From: Exiguobacterium acetylicum
GTDB taxonomy: Bacteria > Bacillota > Bacilli > Exiguobacteriales > Exiguobacteriaceae
Length of the DNA stretch: 64,000 nt
Direction: 5' to 3'
NCBI RefSeq assembly: GCF_022170825.1
Contig: NZ_CP081878.1
Span: 1,948,001 to 2,012,000, forward strand
In this document: positions 36,979 through 47,345 of the stretch, one piece after another
Layout of the letters: every line of letters begins with the position of its first letter
Position numbering within the stretch: the first letter of the stretch is position 1
Notes under the pieces: model-generated
Databases searched by the model: none
Seen by the model: the letters and a program-made list of their open reading frames with translations, nothing else
What the model was told of the DNA's origin: nothing
Position numbers and translations under genes: made by a program

Positions 36979-37059
36979 TTGTGCTGTCTGATCGCTTCAC
37001 ACCGTGACAGCAACTCCTCCTCCTCTTGCGGATTGCCCAAGGGGCGAATGGGTGTGAGA

Positions 37060-37092
37060 CAAGAAAACAGTCACTTTATGAAAAGTGACCGT
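37060..37092 (-). terminator. Terminator after proS
   Basis: Minus strand GTCACTTTT and AAAGTGAC pair around CAT/A, followed by TGTTTTCTTG. It lies 10 bases after the proS stop. Confidence 0.75.
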
Positions 37093-37101
37093 CTCCATTC
37101 T

Positions 37102-38802
37102 TTATTCTAAACCTTCATAGAGTGAACGAACAGCCTCAACGACTTGTTCTTGTCCAATTTCTTCTGCATCGCCACCACGACGTGCTTTTAATTCAACGAT
37201 TCCTTCTGCCGCTTTTTTCCCGACGTTCAAACGGACCGGTAGACCAATCAAATCCGCATCGGCGAACTTGACGCCTGCCCGTTCTTTCCGATCGTCAAGG
37301 AGGACGCTGAATCCTGCAGCTGTCAACTCACGGTACAATGTTTCTCCGAGCTCGAGTTGTTCTGCATTTTTACCGTTGACGACGATTAAATGAACATCGT
37401 ATGGCGCGATCGCTTTTGGCCAAATGATTCCACGCTCATCATAATGTTGTTCGACGACTGCCGACAATGTCCGCGAGACACCAATGCCGTAACAACCCAT
37501 GATGAGGGGTTGCGCTTTACCGCCCTCATCGAGGAACGTTGCTCCCATTCCTTCTGAGTAACGTGTTCCGAGTTTGAAGACTTGACCGACTTCGATGCCA
37601 CGTGCGAATTTGACATTCCCGTTACCGTCTGGCGAGACGTCACCTTCTTCGACGAAGCGCAAGTCTGTATAGTCTGCTTCGAAATCACGGCTTGGATCGA
37701 CATGGATATAATGTGTTTCCGCTTTGTTCGCACCACAGACCGCATTCGTCAAGGCACGGATTGCGTAATCAGCGACGATTTTCATGTCTGCCCCGATTGG
37801 TCCGAGTGTTCCAGGCGTCGAGTGAAGCGCTGCTTCAATCTCTTCATCACTCGCCATCGTGATATCAAGTGCACCGAGGTAGTTCTTCAACTTGATGTCA
37901 TTGACTTCATGATCGCCACGAACAAGCGCCATGACAAGTCCTTGTTCCGTTTTAAAGATGACGGTCTTGATCGATTCGTTTGCTGGTAAGTTCAAGTGTG
38001 CACTGACTGCTTCAATCGTCTTCGCATCTGCCGTATGCACTTCTTCCAGCGCTTCTGGTGCTTTGTCTTGCTTCGTATAGGCATCGACTGATTCTGCCAT
38101 TTCTAGGTTTGCTGCGTAATCCGACTGATCCGAATAGACGATCGTATCTTCGCCGATTGCCGCTAAAGCGTGGAACTCATGCGTTCCGCTACCACCGATT
38201 GCACCGGAGTCAGCGACGACCGGACGGAATTCAAGACCGACACGTGTGAAGATTCGCGAATACGTATCAAACATATTTTGATATTCTTCGTCTAAGCTTT
38301 CCTGTGACGAGTGGAAGGAATAGGCATCCTTCATGATGAACTCACGACCACGTAATAAACCAAAACGTGGGCGACGCTCGTCACGGTACTTCATTTGAAT
38401 CTGGAAAAGGTTGACCGGCAACTTCTTATACGAGTTCAACTCATCACGGACGATTGATGTGATCAGTTCCTCGTGTGTCGCACCGAGTGCAAAACGACGA
38501 TCGTGACGATCCGTTAGACGCATTAATTCAGGTCCATAGATATCCCAGCGCCCTGTCTCTTCCCAAAGTTCAGCTGGCTGAATCGCTGGCATGAGTAGTT
38601 CTTGTGCACCCGCTGCTTCTAATTCTTCGCGGATGATCGTCTCGATGTTTGCGAGAACTCGTTTCGCGAGTGGTAAATACGAATAGATCCCAGCGGCATT
38701 TTGACGCATGAATCCTGCACGAAGCAAGAGTTGGTGACTGATGGCTTCTGCATCAGATGGTACTTCACGCAACGTTGGCATGAATAGTTTCGATTGTTTC
38801 AT
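37102..38802 (-). CDS. proS: Prolyl-tRNA synthetase
   Basis: Charges tRNA-Pro. The 566-residue protein is the bacterial type with an editing (INS) domain between class II motifs 2 and 3 (about 225-400; [32 protein letters not shown]). Motif 2 is [32 protein letters not shown]; motif 3 is [14 protein letters not shown]. The anticodon-binding domain spans about 465-560. ATG at 38802; it follows rseP by 34 bases, in the same order as in B. subtilis (rasP-proS-polC). No T-box is visible upstream. Confidence 0.97.
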   Translation of the reverse strand: MKQSKLFMPTLREVPSDAEAISHQLLLRAGFMRQNAAGIYSYLPLAKRVLANIETIIREELEAAGAQELLMPAIQPAELWEETGRWDIYGPELMRLTDRHDRRFALGATHEELITSIVRDELNSYKKLPVNLFQIQMKYRDERRPRFGLLRGREFIMKDAYSFHSSQESLDEEYQNMFDTYSRIFTRVGLEFRPVVADSGAIGGSGTHEFHALAAIGEDTIVYSDQSDYAANLEMAESVDAYTKQDKAPEALEEVHTADAKTIEAVSAHLNLPANESIKTVIFKTEQGLVMALVRGDHEVNDIKLKNYLGALDITMASDEEIEAALHSTPGTLGPIGADMKIVADYAIRALTNAVCGANKAETHYIHVDPSRDFEADYTDLRFVEEGDVSPDGNGNVKFARGIEVGQVFKLGTRYSEGMGATFLDEGGKAQPLIMGCYGIGVSRTLSAVVEQHYDERGIIWPKAIAPYDVHLIVVNGKNAEQLELGETLYRELTAAGFSVLLDDRKERAGVKFADADLIGLPVRLNVGKKAAEGIVELKARRGGDAEEIGQEQVVEAVRSLYEGLE

Positions 38803-38836
38803 AATGAGTCACGAACTCCTTTGACTGAGTGATTAA

Positions 38837-40078
38837 TTAAAAGAACTTTTGAATGTCGTTCCAAGTGACGACGAGCATGAGTAACATTAAGAGCGCAAAA
38901 CCGACGAAGTGAACCAATCCTTCTTTTTGAGGATCGACCGGTTTTCCGCGTAAAGCTTCAAGGAAGAGGAACAGCAATCGTCCTCCGTCAAGAGCTGGGA
39001 GTGGTAACAAGTTAAAGACCGCTAAGTTGACGGACAACAGTGCCGTCCATGTCAATAGCATCGAGAACCCACTATCTGCGACCTGATCAGTCATTTTGAC
39101 GATTCCGACTGGCCCTGATAACTGATCGACACCAACGACACCAGTCACGAGATCTCCGACGGCACCAACGATAAGTGTCGACATCCGCCATGTTTCAGAG
39201 ACACCGGTTTGGAGCGCCGTTCCGAATGATTTTTCTGTCTCATTCGTGACACCGATGATGCCGACTTTTTGTTCTCCTTGTTGTTGCACTTTAGGCGTGA
39301 TTTCAGTTGTCGTTTCTTTCCCATCACGCTCATATTTTACTTCTGTCGCTTTCCCAGCACGGTCTTGGAATCCAGCACGTAAATCCGTCCATTTTGCTGT
39401 ATCCTGTCCGTTGACCGAGACAATCCGGTCACCTTCAACAAGTCCTGCTTGATCAGCAGGTGAACCTTTTTGTACTGTTCCAATCACGCTTTCCCCTGTC
39501 GGAGAACCGTTATATAGTGCCAGACCGAATAGAATGACGAACGCGAGAACGAAGTTCATGAATGGTCCTGCAGCGATAGCAAGGACGCGTTTCCATACGG
39601 ATTTCGATCCAAATGTACGATCGTACGGTGCGATTTGTGTCCGCGTCTGACCTTCAACGAGAAATGCTGTTGGTGAGACAGGATAGCGAACCGATGTCTC
39701 GTCCTGTAACCCAACGAGTTCGAGCTGACGCAGTAGGTCAATTCGTTCGACAGTGACGACTTGGTCGACTTGTGGCTGATCCGCATCGAAATAAATCGTC
39801 TCGATGACACCATCTTTTAACTGTAATCCGACAGTTTGACCTGACTTGATTTCAACGAGTTCAGGTTCTTCCCCCGCCATTTTGACGTAACCACCAATTG
39901 GCAATAGACGTACGGTATACAACGTCTCATTCTTAAACACTGAAAAAATCTTCGGTCCAAATCCAATCGCGAATTCCCGACAGAGAATACCTGCCCGCTT
40001 CGCCATTACGAGATGACCCCATTCATGGACGGCGACGAGTACACCGAACATCAGTACGATTGAAATAAAGGTCGTCAT
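38837..40078 (-). CDS. rseP: Site-2 membrane metalloprotease RseP/RasP
   Basis: Intramembrane zinc protease that cleaves anti-sigma factors and signal peptide remnants. The 413-residue protein has HEWGH at 18-22 in the first membrane helix, an insertion at 55-165, a PDZ domain (about 195-265, IGTVQKGSPADQAGLVEGDRIVSVNGQ), and the C-terminal active-site helix with LLPLPALDGGRLLFL. Located in the cytoplasmic membrane. ATG at 40078, 14 bases after dxr. Named rasP in Bacillus. Confidence 0.94.
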   Translation of the reverse strand: MTTFISIVLMFGVLVAVHEWGHLVMAKRAGILCREFAIGFGPKIFSVFKNETLYTVRLLPIGGYVKMAGEEPELVEIKSGQTVGLQLKDGVIETIYFDADQPQVDQVVTVERIDLLRQLELVGLQDETSVRYPVSPTAFLVEGQTRTQIAPYDRTFGSKSVWKRVLAIAAGPFMNFVLAFVILFGLALYNGSPTGESVIGTVQKGSPADQAGLVEGDRIVSVNGQDTAKWTDLRAGFQDRAGKATEVKYERDGKETTTEITPKVQQQGEQKVGIIGVTNETEKSFGTALQTGVSETWRMSTLIVGAVGDLVTGVVGVDQLSGPVGIVKMTDQVADSGFSMLLTWTALLSVNLAVFNLLPLPALDGGRLLFLFLEALRGKPVDPQKEGLVHFVGFALLMLLMLVVTWNDIQKFF

Positions 40079-40092
40079 TACTTATCCCATCC

Positions 40093-41247
40093 TTAGTTAG
40101 CGAATGTAAGAGACGATACGAACTCACGCGCCCATCGATCGGCCGCAAGGATTTGATCCAAGGATGGCTCCTCGATAAGGTCGTGAGCTTGAAGCGCCGC
40201 CTCAACGCTCGCTTCGATTTCTAAAAAGCGAATGTCCCCTTTTAAAAAACGGTCCACTGCTTGTTCGTTCGCAGCATTGAGTACTGATGGCATCGAACCA
40301 CCGGCTTGACCCGCTTCAAAAGCAAGTCGTAACAACGGATAGCGCTCGAATGAAGCATCAGCAAAGTGTAAGCGTCCGATTTCCTTTAAGTTTAACCGTT
40401 CTCCCCCTTGGATTTCAAGGCGAGACGGATATGTAAGAGCGTACTGAATCGGCTCCCGCATGTCTGGCATGCCAAGCTGAGCCATGACTGCCCCATCGTT
40501 GAACTCAACCATCGAGTGAATGATGGATTCCCGGTGGATGACGACATCAATATCCGTATAGTCGACATCAAATAACCAATGCGCTTCAATGACTTCGAAC
40601 CCTTTGTTCATCATCGTCGCGGAATCAATCGTGATTTTTGCACCCATCGACCAGTTCGGATGCGCTAGTGCTTGTTCGACCGTCACGTCTGCCAGTTCTT
40701 CACGTGATTGATCGCGGAAGCTCCCGCCTGACGCCGTCAAGATGATTTGACGGACATCCTCACGTCGTTCCCCGTTCAAGCATTGGAAAATCGCAGCATG
40801 CTCACTATCGACTGGTAAAATCGTTACGTTTTTTTCGCGCGCGAGCTTCATGACAAGGTGCCCTGCCGTGACGAGTGTTTCTTTATTTGCTAGACCAATC
40901 GTTTTACCTGCCTCAATCGCTGCAAGCGTCGGACGTAGTCCAACGGCTCCGACGACCGCCGTAATGACCGTATCGACTTCTGGATGCGTCACGATCTCAA
41001 GCAGCCCTTCTGCGCCAATAACGATCGTTGGCTTGTATGTTAAATGACGTTCAAGTTCTTGCCGGGTCGTTTCATCTTGAACGCCAACAAGCATCGGTTG
41101 CAAACGGTTCAACCATGGTACAGCAACCGTCGTATTACGTCCAAATGCGAAACTCGTCAATTCAAAAAGATCAGGATTAGCCGCAATGACGTCAAGCGTT
41201 TGCGTACCAATCGATCCTGTCCCGCCGATGATACTGATTTTCTTCAT
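40093..41247 (-). CDS. dxr: 1-deoxy-D-xylulose 5-phosphate reductoisomerase
   Basis: Second enzyme of the non-mevalonate isoprenoid route, making MEP from DXP with NADPH. The 384-residue protein has the dinucleotide site [20 protein letters not shown], the active-site region [14 protein letters not shown], and the flexible loop [34 protein letters not shown] with metal and substrate ligands. Start ATG at 41247 follows GGAGG by 8 bases; the codons upstream overlap the end of cdsA and are rejected. With uppS and cdsA it forms an envelope lipid set. Confidence 0.95.
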   Translation of the reverse strand: MKKISIIGGTGSIGTQTLDVIAANPDLFELTSFAFGRNTTVAVPWLNRLQPMLVGVQDETTRQELERHLTYKPTIVIGAEGLLEIVTHPEVDTVITAVVGAVGLRPTLAAIEAGKTIGLANKETLVTAGHLVMKLAREKNVTILPVDSEHAAIFQCLNGERREDVRQIILTASGGSFRDQSREELADVTVEQALAHPNWSMGAKITIDSATMMNKGFEVIEAHWLFDVDYTDIDVVIHRESIIHSMVEFNDGAVMAQLGMPDMREPIQYALTYPSRLEIQGGERLNLKEIGRLHFADASFERYPLLRLAFEAGQAGGSMPSVLNAANEQAVDRFLKGDIRFLEIEASVEAALQAHDLIEEPSLDQILAADRWAREFVSSLTFAN

Positions 41248-41260
41248 ATGAAGCGCCTCC

Positions 41261-42061
41261 TCAAGCAAAGATATCGAGTACGACGAGAACCGTAAAGACG
41301 ATCATCATGCTGTCGAACCGATCTAAAATACCGCCATGACCTGGTAGCAACGTTCCAGAATCCTTTACACCATAATGGCGTTTATAGGCTGACTGGACCA
41401 AATCACCAAGTTGACCAACAACGGCAACGATGATAGCAAGTAGTATGACTTTTCCAAAACCAACTGTCGGTTCGATACTCTCGAACACGACACCGAGTAA
41501 GATGGCAAGCAATACGCCACCGACGGCGCCTTCGATCGTTTTGTTCGGGCTGATCGATGGCCATAATTTGCTCTTACCGAATCGTTTCCCGACGAAGTAT
41601 GCTCCCGAATCCGTAAACCAGATTAAGAGAATGATCAACAGTGACCACGTTAATCCATGTTCAAGTAAACGAATATACGCGAATGATGCAAAGCCGACAC
41701 CGACATAAACGGCAGTCAGCAATAAAAAGGCAACATCATCGAACGTAAAGACATTTTTCGAGAACACATTCCAAAAGAGACCGATCAATAAGATGATCAT
41801 TGCCCAAGCGATTGGTGAAAGTCCGATTGGGAGTGTCCGATCAACTGCCTCTTCGTAGATACCGACGAATGGTAATAACGTACCGATCCCGAATAAAATC
41901 CGTGGAATCCGTGAGCCGCTCCATTGCCGCATCCGAACGAGCTCGGTGTAACCGAGAATCGTCAGTATTGCCATAAACGCTAAAAAGGGAAGTCCACCGA
42001 TGTACAGAAGCGCCAAAAAGATGGCGCCTGCCCATATCCCTGTGATAATTCGAGTTTTCAT
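41261..42061 (-). CDS. cdsA: Phosphatidate cytidylyltransferase
   Basis: Integral membrane enzyme making CDP-diacylglycerol for phospholipid synthesis. The 266-residue protein has about eight membrane segments and the family signature in its last third: [48 protein letters not shown] at 42061. The dxr ribosome site overlaps its stop codon. Confidence 0.94.
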   Translation of the reverse strand: MKTRIITGIWAGAIFLALLYIGGLPFLAFMAILTILGYTELVRMRQWSGSRIPRILFGIGTLLPFVGIYEEAVDRTLPIGLSPIAWAMIILLIGLFWNVFSKNVFTFDDVAFLLLTAVYVGVGFASFAYIRLLEHGLTWSLLIILLIWFTDSGAYFVGKRFGKSKLWPSISPNKTIEGAVGGVLLAILLGVVFESIEPTVGFGKVILLAIIVAVVGQLGDLVQSAYKRHYGVKDSGTLLPGHGGILDRFDSMMIVFTVLVVLDIFA

Positions 42062-42080
42062 AAGCTAGTTCCTCATTTAA

Positions 42081-42821
42081 TCAGACGCCGCCGAACCGGC
42101 GTGTCCGTTGATTATAGTCTTCGATTGCTGCCAAGAAAGCATCTCGACGAAACTCTGGCCACAAGACATCTGTAAAATAAAACTCTGCATACGCTGCTTG
42201 CCAGAGTAAGAAGTTCGATAACCGCTGTTCTCCACTCGTCCGAATGACGAAATCGACATCGGTTACGGATCCTGTCATTAACTCGCGCTCGATCGTCTCC
42301 GGTGTAATCGCATCCGGTGACAATGATCCTGCCTGGACTTGGGCGCCCAGTTTTTGCATGACTTGAACGAGCTCATCGCGTCCTCCATAATTCAGAGCGA
42401 AAATCAGACGAAGTCCTGTATTGTGTTGCGTATCCAGTTTCGCTTGTTCAACTGCCTCGCGCGTGAAATGAGGGAGGCGTGATACTTCTCCTGCTACCTC
42501 GACCTTGACATTTTGCGCATCGAGCTCTTTTAAATCCGACTCTAAAAATTGTGCCGGTAGCTTCATTAGAAAACTCACTTCTTCTTCTGGGCGCGTCCAA
42601 TTTTCCGTCGAGAAGGCATATAACGTCAAACTCTTAATGCCGAGTTCATTTGCAACCCGAACGACTTCACGAATTGATTTCATACCTTCGCGATGTCCCA
42701 TGATACGCGGAAGTCCGCGTTTTTGTGCCCATCTACCGTTTCCGTCCATGATGATAGCAACGTGTTCAGGCACCCGTTCATAGGTTTCGGTTTCTTTCGT
42801 CTGATTCAACCATTGAAACAT
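42081..42821 (-). CDS. uppS: Undecaprenyl pyrophosphate synthase
   Basis: Cis-prenyltransferase making the C55 lipid carrier for the cell wall. The 246-residue protein has the substrate motif MDGNGRWAQKRG (D26 binds Mg), SLTLYAFSTENWTRP, and the C-terminal DFVIRTSGEQRLSNFLLWQAAYAEFYF. Start ATG at 42821 follows GGAGG by 8 bases; the TTG seven codons upstream has no ribosome site. It leads uppS-cdsA-dxr-rseP-proS and follows a hairpin after frr. Confidence 0.95.
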   Translation of the reverse strand: MFQWLNQTKETETYERVPEHVAIIMDGNGRWAQKRGLPRIMGHREGMKSIREVVRVANELGIKSLTLYAFSTENWTRPEEEVSFLMKLPAQFLESDLKELDAQNVKVEVAGEVSRLPHFTREAVEQAKLDTQHNTGLRLIFALNYGGRDELVQVMQKLGAQVQAGSLSPDAITPETIERELMTGSVTDVDFVIRTSGEQRLSNFLLWQAAYAEFYFTDVLWPEFRRDAFLAAIEDYNQRTRRFGGV

Positions 42822-42849
42822 CCGCACTTCCTCCTCTCTCAATTATGAA

Positions 42850-42884
42850 GAAAGGGACTCTTCGTGTGACAAAGAGTCCCCCCC
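42850..42884 (-). terminator. Hairpin after frr
   Basis: Minus strand GGGACTCTT and AAGAGTCCC form a 9-base perfect stem, followed by TTTCTTC. Likely partial termination between pyrH-frr and uppS. Confidence 0.75.
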
Positions 42885-42900
42885 ATGACGATCCGTTGCG

Positions 42901-43458
42901 TCATACTTCCATGATTTCTTGTTCTTTTTCCGTTGCCGTCTGATCAAGTTGTTTGACGAACTTGTCTGTCAACGTCTGAACATCTTCTGTGTATCCACGC
43001 AGATCATCTTCTGTCAATGCACCATCTTTTTCTTGTTTCTTTAACTGCTCGTTCGTATCACGACGAATGTTACGGAGGGCAACTTTACCTTCTTCCGTAT
43101 ACTTCTTGACGAGTTTGACGAGTTCCTTCCGGCGCTCTTCCGTTAGTGGCGGAATCGCCAGACGGATGACCGTACCATCAGATGACGGTGCAAGACCAAG
43201 ATCAGCACGTTGAATTGCTTTTTCAATCTCGCTGACCATCGATTTATCCCAAGGAGTGATCAAAATCAAACGTGCTTCTGGTGTGTTGACGTTCGCCACT
43301 TGATTGAGTGGTGTTGGCGAACCGTAGTATTCGACTTGAACAGGATCTAAAATCGCAACGTTTGCACGCCCTGCACGAAGTGTCGCAAGTTCCTTCTTAA
43401 GTGAAAGATGTGCTTTTTCCATCCGTTCTTCGGCTTGTTTTAAGATTTCTTTTGACAT
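42901..43458 (-). CDS. frr: Ribosome recycling factor
   Basis: Splits post-termination ribosomes together with EF-G. The 185-residue protein has the RRF fold sequence [30 protein letters not shown] at the start, [22 protein letters not shown], and the long helical bundle [29 protein letters not shown] at 43458, one base after the pyrH stop, with GGGGGA upstream. Confidence 0.97.
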   Translation of the reverse strand: MSKEILKQAEERMEKAHLSLKKELATLRAGRANVAILDPVQVEYYGSPTPLNQVANVNTPEARLILITPWDKSMVSEIEKAIQRADLGLAPSSDGTVIRLAIPPLTEERRKELVKLVKKYTEEGKVALRNIRRDTNEQLKKQEKDGALTEDDLRGYTEDVQTLTDKFVKQLDQTATEKEQEIMEV

Positions 43459-43459
43459 A

Positions 43460-44179
43460 TTATTTCCCCCTTACGATTGTCCCGATTTCGTCACCGATGA
43501 CGACGCGTTTGATGTTGCCTTCTTCCATCAACGAGAAGACGATGAGCGGGATGTCATTGTCCATACAAAGTGATGTTGCTGTAGAATCCATGACTTGAAG
43601 TCCATCTTTTAAGACATCCAAGTAAGAGAGCGTTTCGAATTTCTTCGCTTCTGGATCAACGTTCGGGTCAGCTGAGTACACACCATCGACGTTGTTCTTC
43701 GCCATCAAGATGACCTCTGCTTCGATTTCTGCTGCACGAAGGGCAGCCGTCGTATCAGTCGAGAAGTATGGGTTCCCTGTTCCTGCTGCAAAGATGACAA
43801 CGCGTCCCTTTTCAAGATGACGCATCGCACGGCGGCGGATATAAGGTTCTGCTACTTGGCGCATTTCGATCGATGTTTGAACGCGTGTCTCGACACCTAC
43901 GTCTTCTAAACTGTCTTGAAGCGCAAGCGAGTTCATGACTGTCGCTAGCATCCCCATATAATCGGCGTTGGCCCGGTCCATCCCAAGTTCTGCACCTGTT
44001 TTGCCACGCCAAATGTTTCCAGCTCCGACGACGACCGCTACTTCAACGTTCAGTTCAACTAATTCGCGAATCTGTTCCGAGATAGATTTGACGATGACAG
44101 GATTGATCCCAAACCCTTGATCTCCTGCGAGCGCTTCTCCGCTCAATTTTAACACAATCCGGTTATATTTCGGTTGCAT
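43460..44179 (-). CDS. pyrH: UMP kinase
   Basis: Phosphorylates UMP to UDP in pyrimidine nucleotide synthesis. The 239-residue protein has the amino acid kinase fold: [53 protein letters not shown] and the aspartate-rich [12 protein letters not shown] loop. ATG at 44179. It follows tsf after a strong terminator and is coupled to frr. Confidence 0.97.
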   Translation of the reverse strand: MQPKYNRIVLKLSGEALAGDQGFGINPVIVKSISEQIRELVELNVEVAVVVGAGNIWRGKTGAELGMDRANADYMGMLATVMNSLALQDSLEDVGVETRVQTSIEMRQVAEPYIRRRAMRHLEKGRVVIFAAGTGNPYFSTDTTAALRAAEIEAEVILMAKNNVDGVYSADPNVDPEAKKFETLSYLDVLKDGLQVMDSTATSLCMDNDIPLIVFSLMEEGNIKRVVIGDEIGTIVRGK

Positions 44180-44206
44180 GACTATGTCCCCCTTGCTAAA
44201 TTCCGT

Positions 44207-44264
44207 AAAAAAGGAACACGAACCACTTCCACACGAAAGTGGATTGAAGCATACGTGTTCCTTC
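44207..44264 (-). terminator. Terminator after tsf
   Basis: AAGGAACACG and CGTGTTCCTT pair at the base of a long hairpin with an inner CCACTT/AAGTGG stem; the minus strand ends in TTTTTT. It ends rpsB-tsf messages before pyrH. Confidence 0.9.
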
Positions 44265-44290
44265 TCTTGTCATCAGGATGATCCCGATTC

Positions 44291-45172
44291 TTATTTTTTA
44301 AGTTGGTTCATAACTTCTTCAGCGAAGTTCTCTTCGCGTTTTTCCATACCTTCTCCAACTTCGAAGCGTACGAATGACACGACTTTACCGCCTTTAGATT
44401 CTACGTATTTACCAACTTTGAAGTCTGGATCCTTAACGAACGTTTGATCGACGAGGCAGATTTCCTCGAAGAACTTGTTCATACGACCAACGATCATTTT
44501 TTCAACGATGTTAGCTGGTTTTCCTTCGTTCAATGCTTGCTCAGTAAGGACTTTTTCTTCACGTGCTTTTTCTTCTTCTGTGACAGAAGTGCGGTCAACG
44601 TAAAGTGGACGAGCTGCTGCGATGTGCATTGCAACGTCTTTTGCAACTGTTTCGTCTGTCGTACCTTCGATAACGACGACTGAACCGATGCGTCCACCCA
44701 TGTGGAGGTAAGAACCGAATGCTGCGTCATCTGCTTTTGTGAAGAGCGCTACGCGACGGAGTGAGATTTTCTCTCCGATTGTAGAAGCTTCTTCTGAAAT
44801 GTACGTATCGATTGTTTTACCTGCTTCGTATTCAGAAGCGAGAGCTGCTTCAGCAGTCTCAGAACCGTTACGAAGAACCGCATCCGCGATGTTTTGAACG
44901 AGTGTTTGGAAACGTTCGTTTTTCGCGACGAAGTCTGTTTCTGAGTTGATTTCGACGAGTGCTGCTTTGTTTCCGTCAACTGCAACTGCAGTCAATCCTT
45001 CAGCTGCGATACGATCGCCTTTTGCCGCTGCTTTAGCGATCCCTTTTTCACGCAAGAAATCTACTGCTGCGTTCATGTCACCGTCAGTTTCAACGAGTGC
45101 TTTTTTGCAGTCGAGCATTCCTGCACCTGTTTTTTCACGAAGTTCTTTAACCATTGCTGCTGTAATAGCCAT
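44291..45172 (-). CDS. tsf: Elongation factor Ts
   Basis: Nucleotide exchange factor for EF-Tu. The 293-residue protein has the N-terminal UBA-like domain ([22 protein letters not shown]), the TDFVAKN motif that inserts into EF-Tu, and two core subdomains ending with a helical C-terminus. ATG at 45172 with GGAGG upstream. It follows rpsB with an intergenic hairpin. Confidence 0.97.
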   Translation of the reverse strand: MAITAAMVKELREKTGAGMLDCKKALVETDGDMNAAVDFLREKGIAKAAAKGDRIAAEGLTAVAVDGNKAALVEINSETDFVAKNERFQTLVQNIADAVLRNGSETAEAALASEYEAGKTIDTYISEEASTIGEKISLRRVALFTKADDAAFGSYLHMGGRIGSVVVIEGTTDETVAKDVAMHIAAARPLYVDRTSVTEEEKAREEKVLTEQALNEGKPANIVEKMIVGRMNKFFEEICLVDQTFVKDPDFKVGKYVESKGGKVVSFVRFEVGEGMEKREENFAEEVMNQLKK

Positions 45173-45204
45173 TCGATATTCCTCCTTATAACGTCCTTAG
45201 TTTC

Positions 45205-45243
45205 AAAAAAAAGGTGATAAAAGGTCGATTCCCTTTATCACCT
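45205..45243 (-). terminator. Hairpin between rpsB and tsf
   Basis: Minus strand AGGTGATAAAGG pairs with CCTTTTATCACCT around GAATCGA, followed by TTTTTTTT. Partial termination would give more S2 message than EF-Ts message. Confidence 0.88.
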
Positions 45244-45254
45244 GGCATCACGAA

Positions 45255-45989
45255 TTACTCAGCGTCTGCTACTACTTCTTCAGTAGTTTCAGGTGCTACG
45301 TTATCTTCGCCTTGTTTAACTTCGAGGATTGCGTCAGCCATTTTACCAGTGAGCAATTTGACTGCACGGATCGCATCGTCGTTCGCTGGGATGACGTAGT
45401 CGATTTCGTCTGGATCACAGTTAGTATCAACAATCGCAACGATTGGGATGTTGAGTTTATGTGCTTCTGCAATCGCGATACGCTCTTTGCGTGGGTCAAC
45501 GATGAAGAGTGCATCCGGAACGCCTGGCATATCTTTGATACCGCCGAGGAATTTCTCAAGACGAGTCATTTCTTTTTTAAGAATGATGACTTCTTTTTTA
45601 GGAAGAACTTCGAATGTACCGTTCTCTTCCATTTTTTCGAGTTGTTTCAAACGGTTGATACGTTTTTTGATTGTAGAGAAGTTCGTGAGAGTTCCACCCA
45701 ACCAACGTTCGTTGATGAAGTATTGACCTGCACGGATCGCTTCTTCTTTCACAGTGTCTTGAGCTTGTTTTTTCGTACCAACGAAAAGAACGTTTCCGCC
45801 TTCAGACGCTACTTCACGGATGAAGTTATATGCTTCGTCTACTTTTTTGACCGTTTTTTGAAGGTCGATGATGTAGATTCCGTTCCGTTCTGTGAAGATG
45901 TATTTTGCCATTTTTGGGTTCCAACGGCGTGTTTGGTGACCGAAGTGTACACCAGCTTCTAACAATTGTTTCATCGAGATTACTGCCAT
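45255..45989 (-). CDS. rpsB: 30S ribosomal protein S2
   Basis: Small-subunit protein of 244 residues. The start [46 protein letters not shown] and the central [23 protein letters not shown] are diagnostic. The C-terminal tail is acidic. ATG at 45989 with GGAGG upstream. A promoter and a leader of about 105 bases precede it; the promoter lies within the end of the swrB-like gene region. Confidence 0.98.
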   Translation of the reverse strand: MAVISMKQLLEAGVHFGHQTRRWNPKMAKYIFTERNGIYIIDLQKTVKKVDEAYNFIREVASEGGNVLFVGTKKQAQDTVKEEAIRAGQYFINERWLGGTLTNFSTIKKRINRLKQLEKMEENGTFEVLPKKEVIILKKEMTRLEKFLGGIKDMPGVPDALFIVDPRKERIAIAEAHKLNIPIVAIVDTNCDPDEIDYVIPANDDAIRAVKLLTGKMADAILEVKQGEDNVAPETTEEVVADAE

Positions 45990-46039
45990 GATGAATTCCT
46001 CCTTTTGGGTTTTGGATGTCCTCCGCGATGATCGTCTGT

Positions 46040-46085
46040 CCAGCTAACCTATTAAAGGCACCGCAGCTGGCGATACATGCGTGCG
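46040..46085 (-). ncRNA. Hairpin in the rpsB leader
   Basis: Minus strand GCCAGCTGCGGTGCC and GGTTAGCTGG can pair (CCAGCT/AGCTGG) within the roughly 105-base untranslated leader. Autoregulation of rpsB by S2 is known in other bacteria; here the role is only suggested by leader length and structure. Confidence 0.35.
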
Positions 46086-46101
46086 TAATTAACACCGTAG
46101 A

Positions 46102-46130
46102 CTAATATAGCATAAAGATTAACGAGGAGC
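46102..46130 (-). promoter_or_regulatory. Sigma-A promoter of rpsB-tsf
   Basis: Minus strand TTGCTC, 17 bases, TATATT with extended -10 TGC. It overlaps the last codons of the swrB-like gene, giving rpsB independence from the fla/che operon. Confidence 0.85.
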
Positions 46131-46547
46131 AACCTTCGTTTGATGAGAAAGTTTGGCAATCAAAGCGACCTCACCCGTCCCTCGATTCAACGACCGCGCA
46201 AGTGTCTCAAGATCCGCTCCATCTCGTAAAGCCTGTTTGACATCTGTCAATGGAGGTTCCTTTGAAATCGACTGCTCCATTTCACGGATTTCCGTCTTTT
46301 CATACGTAGCCGCCTGCACCATTTGTGGAGATACATCAGTCACTTGATCGCTTTGTTCATTCGATTCCTTCATCGATGTCTCCGTCATGGCGTTGACATG
46401 TTCCATGAAATGCAACAGGATTTGCTCCGTCTCATTTTTTTCACGTTCTAAGCGCGTGATCCGGTCTTTGAGCGCTGCCTGCTGGCGAAACAACACCAGC
46501 AGCGCATAACAGACAAGAGCAGCTAATAAGATATAAACGACAGTCAT
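46119..46547 (-). CDS. SwrB/YlxL-like protein
   Basis: 142-residue protein with an N-terminal membrane helix (residues 3-21), a coiled coil (about 22-55, RQQAALKDRITRLEREKNETEQIL) and a C-terminal helix-turn-helix-like segment (LRDGADLETLARSLNRGTGEVALIAKL). In B. subtilis the gene after sigD is swrB, which promotes assembly of the flagellar export apparatus. This protein has the same place and layout. Start ATG at 46547 with AAAGGA upstream; an earlier in-frame GTG overlaps the sigD stop. Last gene of the fla/che series. Confidence 0.75.
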   Translation of the reverse strand: MTVVYILLAALVCYALLVLFRQQAALKDRITRLEREKNETEQILLHFMEHVNAMTETSMKESNEQSDQVTDVSPQMVQAATYEKTEIREMEQSISKEPPLTDVKQALRDGADLETLARSLNRGTGEVALIAKLSHQTKVAPR

Positions 46548-46558
46548 AATTCTTCCTT

Positions 46559-47332
46559 TCACATGGCGACACGATCTGCTAAGTAGGCACTTCCGAGCGC
46601 GTTTTTCAACTTACGAAGTGCTTTTGAATGGATTTGTGAAATACGAGACGTGGATAGTCCAAGGACTTCACCAATTTCAGTCAATGTCAATTCCTCATAA
46701 TAAAATAACGAAACGACGAGTTGTTCCTTTTCCGACAGTCCTTCTACTTCCTCCGCCAGTTTAGCAATTAATTCACGCATCAACAACATATCTTCCGGAG
46801 TAGCAGTATCTGGATCAAGATAGGAGACGGTCATCGCTTTCCCCTCATCCTGTAACGTGACTGCTTCATCAATCGATAATACATTCGCAAAATAACTTTC
46901 TGCTAGTGCACCCTTGACCTCGTCTGGCGTCATATCGACGATGGAAGAAACTTCGTCTAACGTCGGTGTCCGTTGCAAGGATTGTTCTAGGATCTCGACT
47001 GCTGCCTCGACCCGTTTTGCTTTTTCCCGTAACGAACGTGGTAACCAATCGATTTTACGAAGTCCATCCAAAATGGCTCCTCGAATCCGAAAGGCGGCAT
47101 ACGTGTCGAATTTATTATTATGATTTTGATCGAATTTTTGAAGCGCATCGTACAATCCCATCATCCCTAAACTTTTTAACTCGTCTCGGTCGACACTTTT
47201 AGGTAATGTCGCACTTAAGCGCTGAACATGGTATTGAACAAGTGGTTCATAATTGTGAAGTAACAGGTCAGCCACCGCAATATCGCGAGTGGTCAGCCAT
47301 CGATCCCAAAGTTGTTGTAATTCCTCACGCAT
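46559..47332 (-). CDS. sigD: Flagellar RNA polymerase sigma factor SigD (sigma-28)
   Basis: Directs transcription of late flagellar and chemotaxis genes. The 257-residue protein has region 2 (LVQYHVQRLSATLPKSVDRDELKSLGMMGLYDALQKFD and FDTYAAFRIRGAILDGLRKIDWLPRSLR, typical for the FliA/SigD group), region 3, and region 4 (LSEKEQLVVSLFYYEELTLTEIGEVLGLSTSRISQIHSKALRKL). Start ATG at 47332 follows GGAGG by 7 bases and overlaps cheD; two upstream ATG/GTG choices touch the ribosome site. Confidence 0.95.
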   Translation of the reverse strand: MREELQQLWDRWLTTRDIAVADLLLHNYEPLVQYHVQRLSATLPKSVDRDELKSLGMMGLYDALQKFDQNHNNKFDTYAAFRIRGAILDGLRKIDWLPRSLREKAKRVEAAVEILEQSLQRTPTLDEVSSIVDMTPDEVKGALAESYFANVLSIDEAVTLQDEGKAMTVSYLDPDTATPEDMLLMRELIAKLAEEVEGLSEKEQLVVSLFYYEELTLTEIGEVLGLSTSRISQIHSKALRKLKNALGSAYLADRVAM

Positions 47333-47345
47333 GACCATTCCTCCT

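Noticed and set aside
36780-37040. 86-codon frame beginning with a TTG before polC
   Set aside because: It overlaps polC out of frame for most of its length and has an unlikely composition.
45312-45962. 216-codon plus-strand open frame opposite rpsB
   Set aside because: It is antisense to rpsB, has no ribosome site, and its F/D/C-rich translation reflects the codon use of the real gene.
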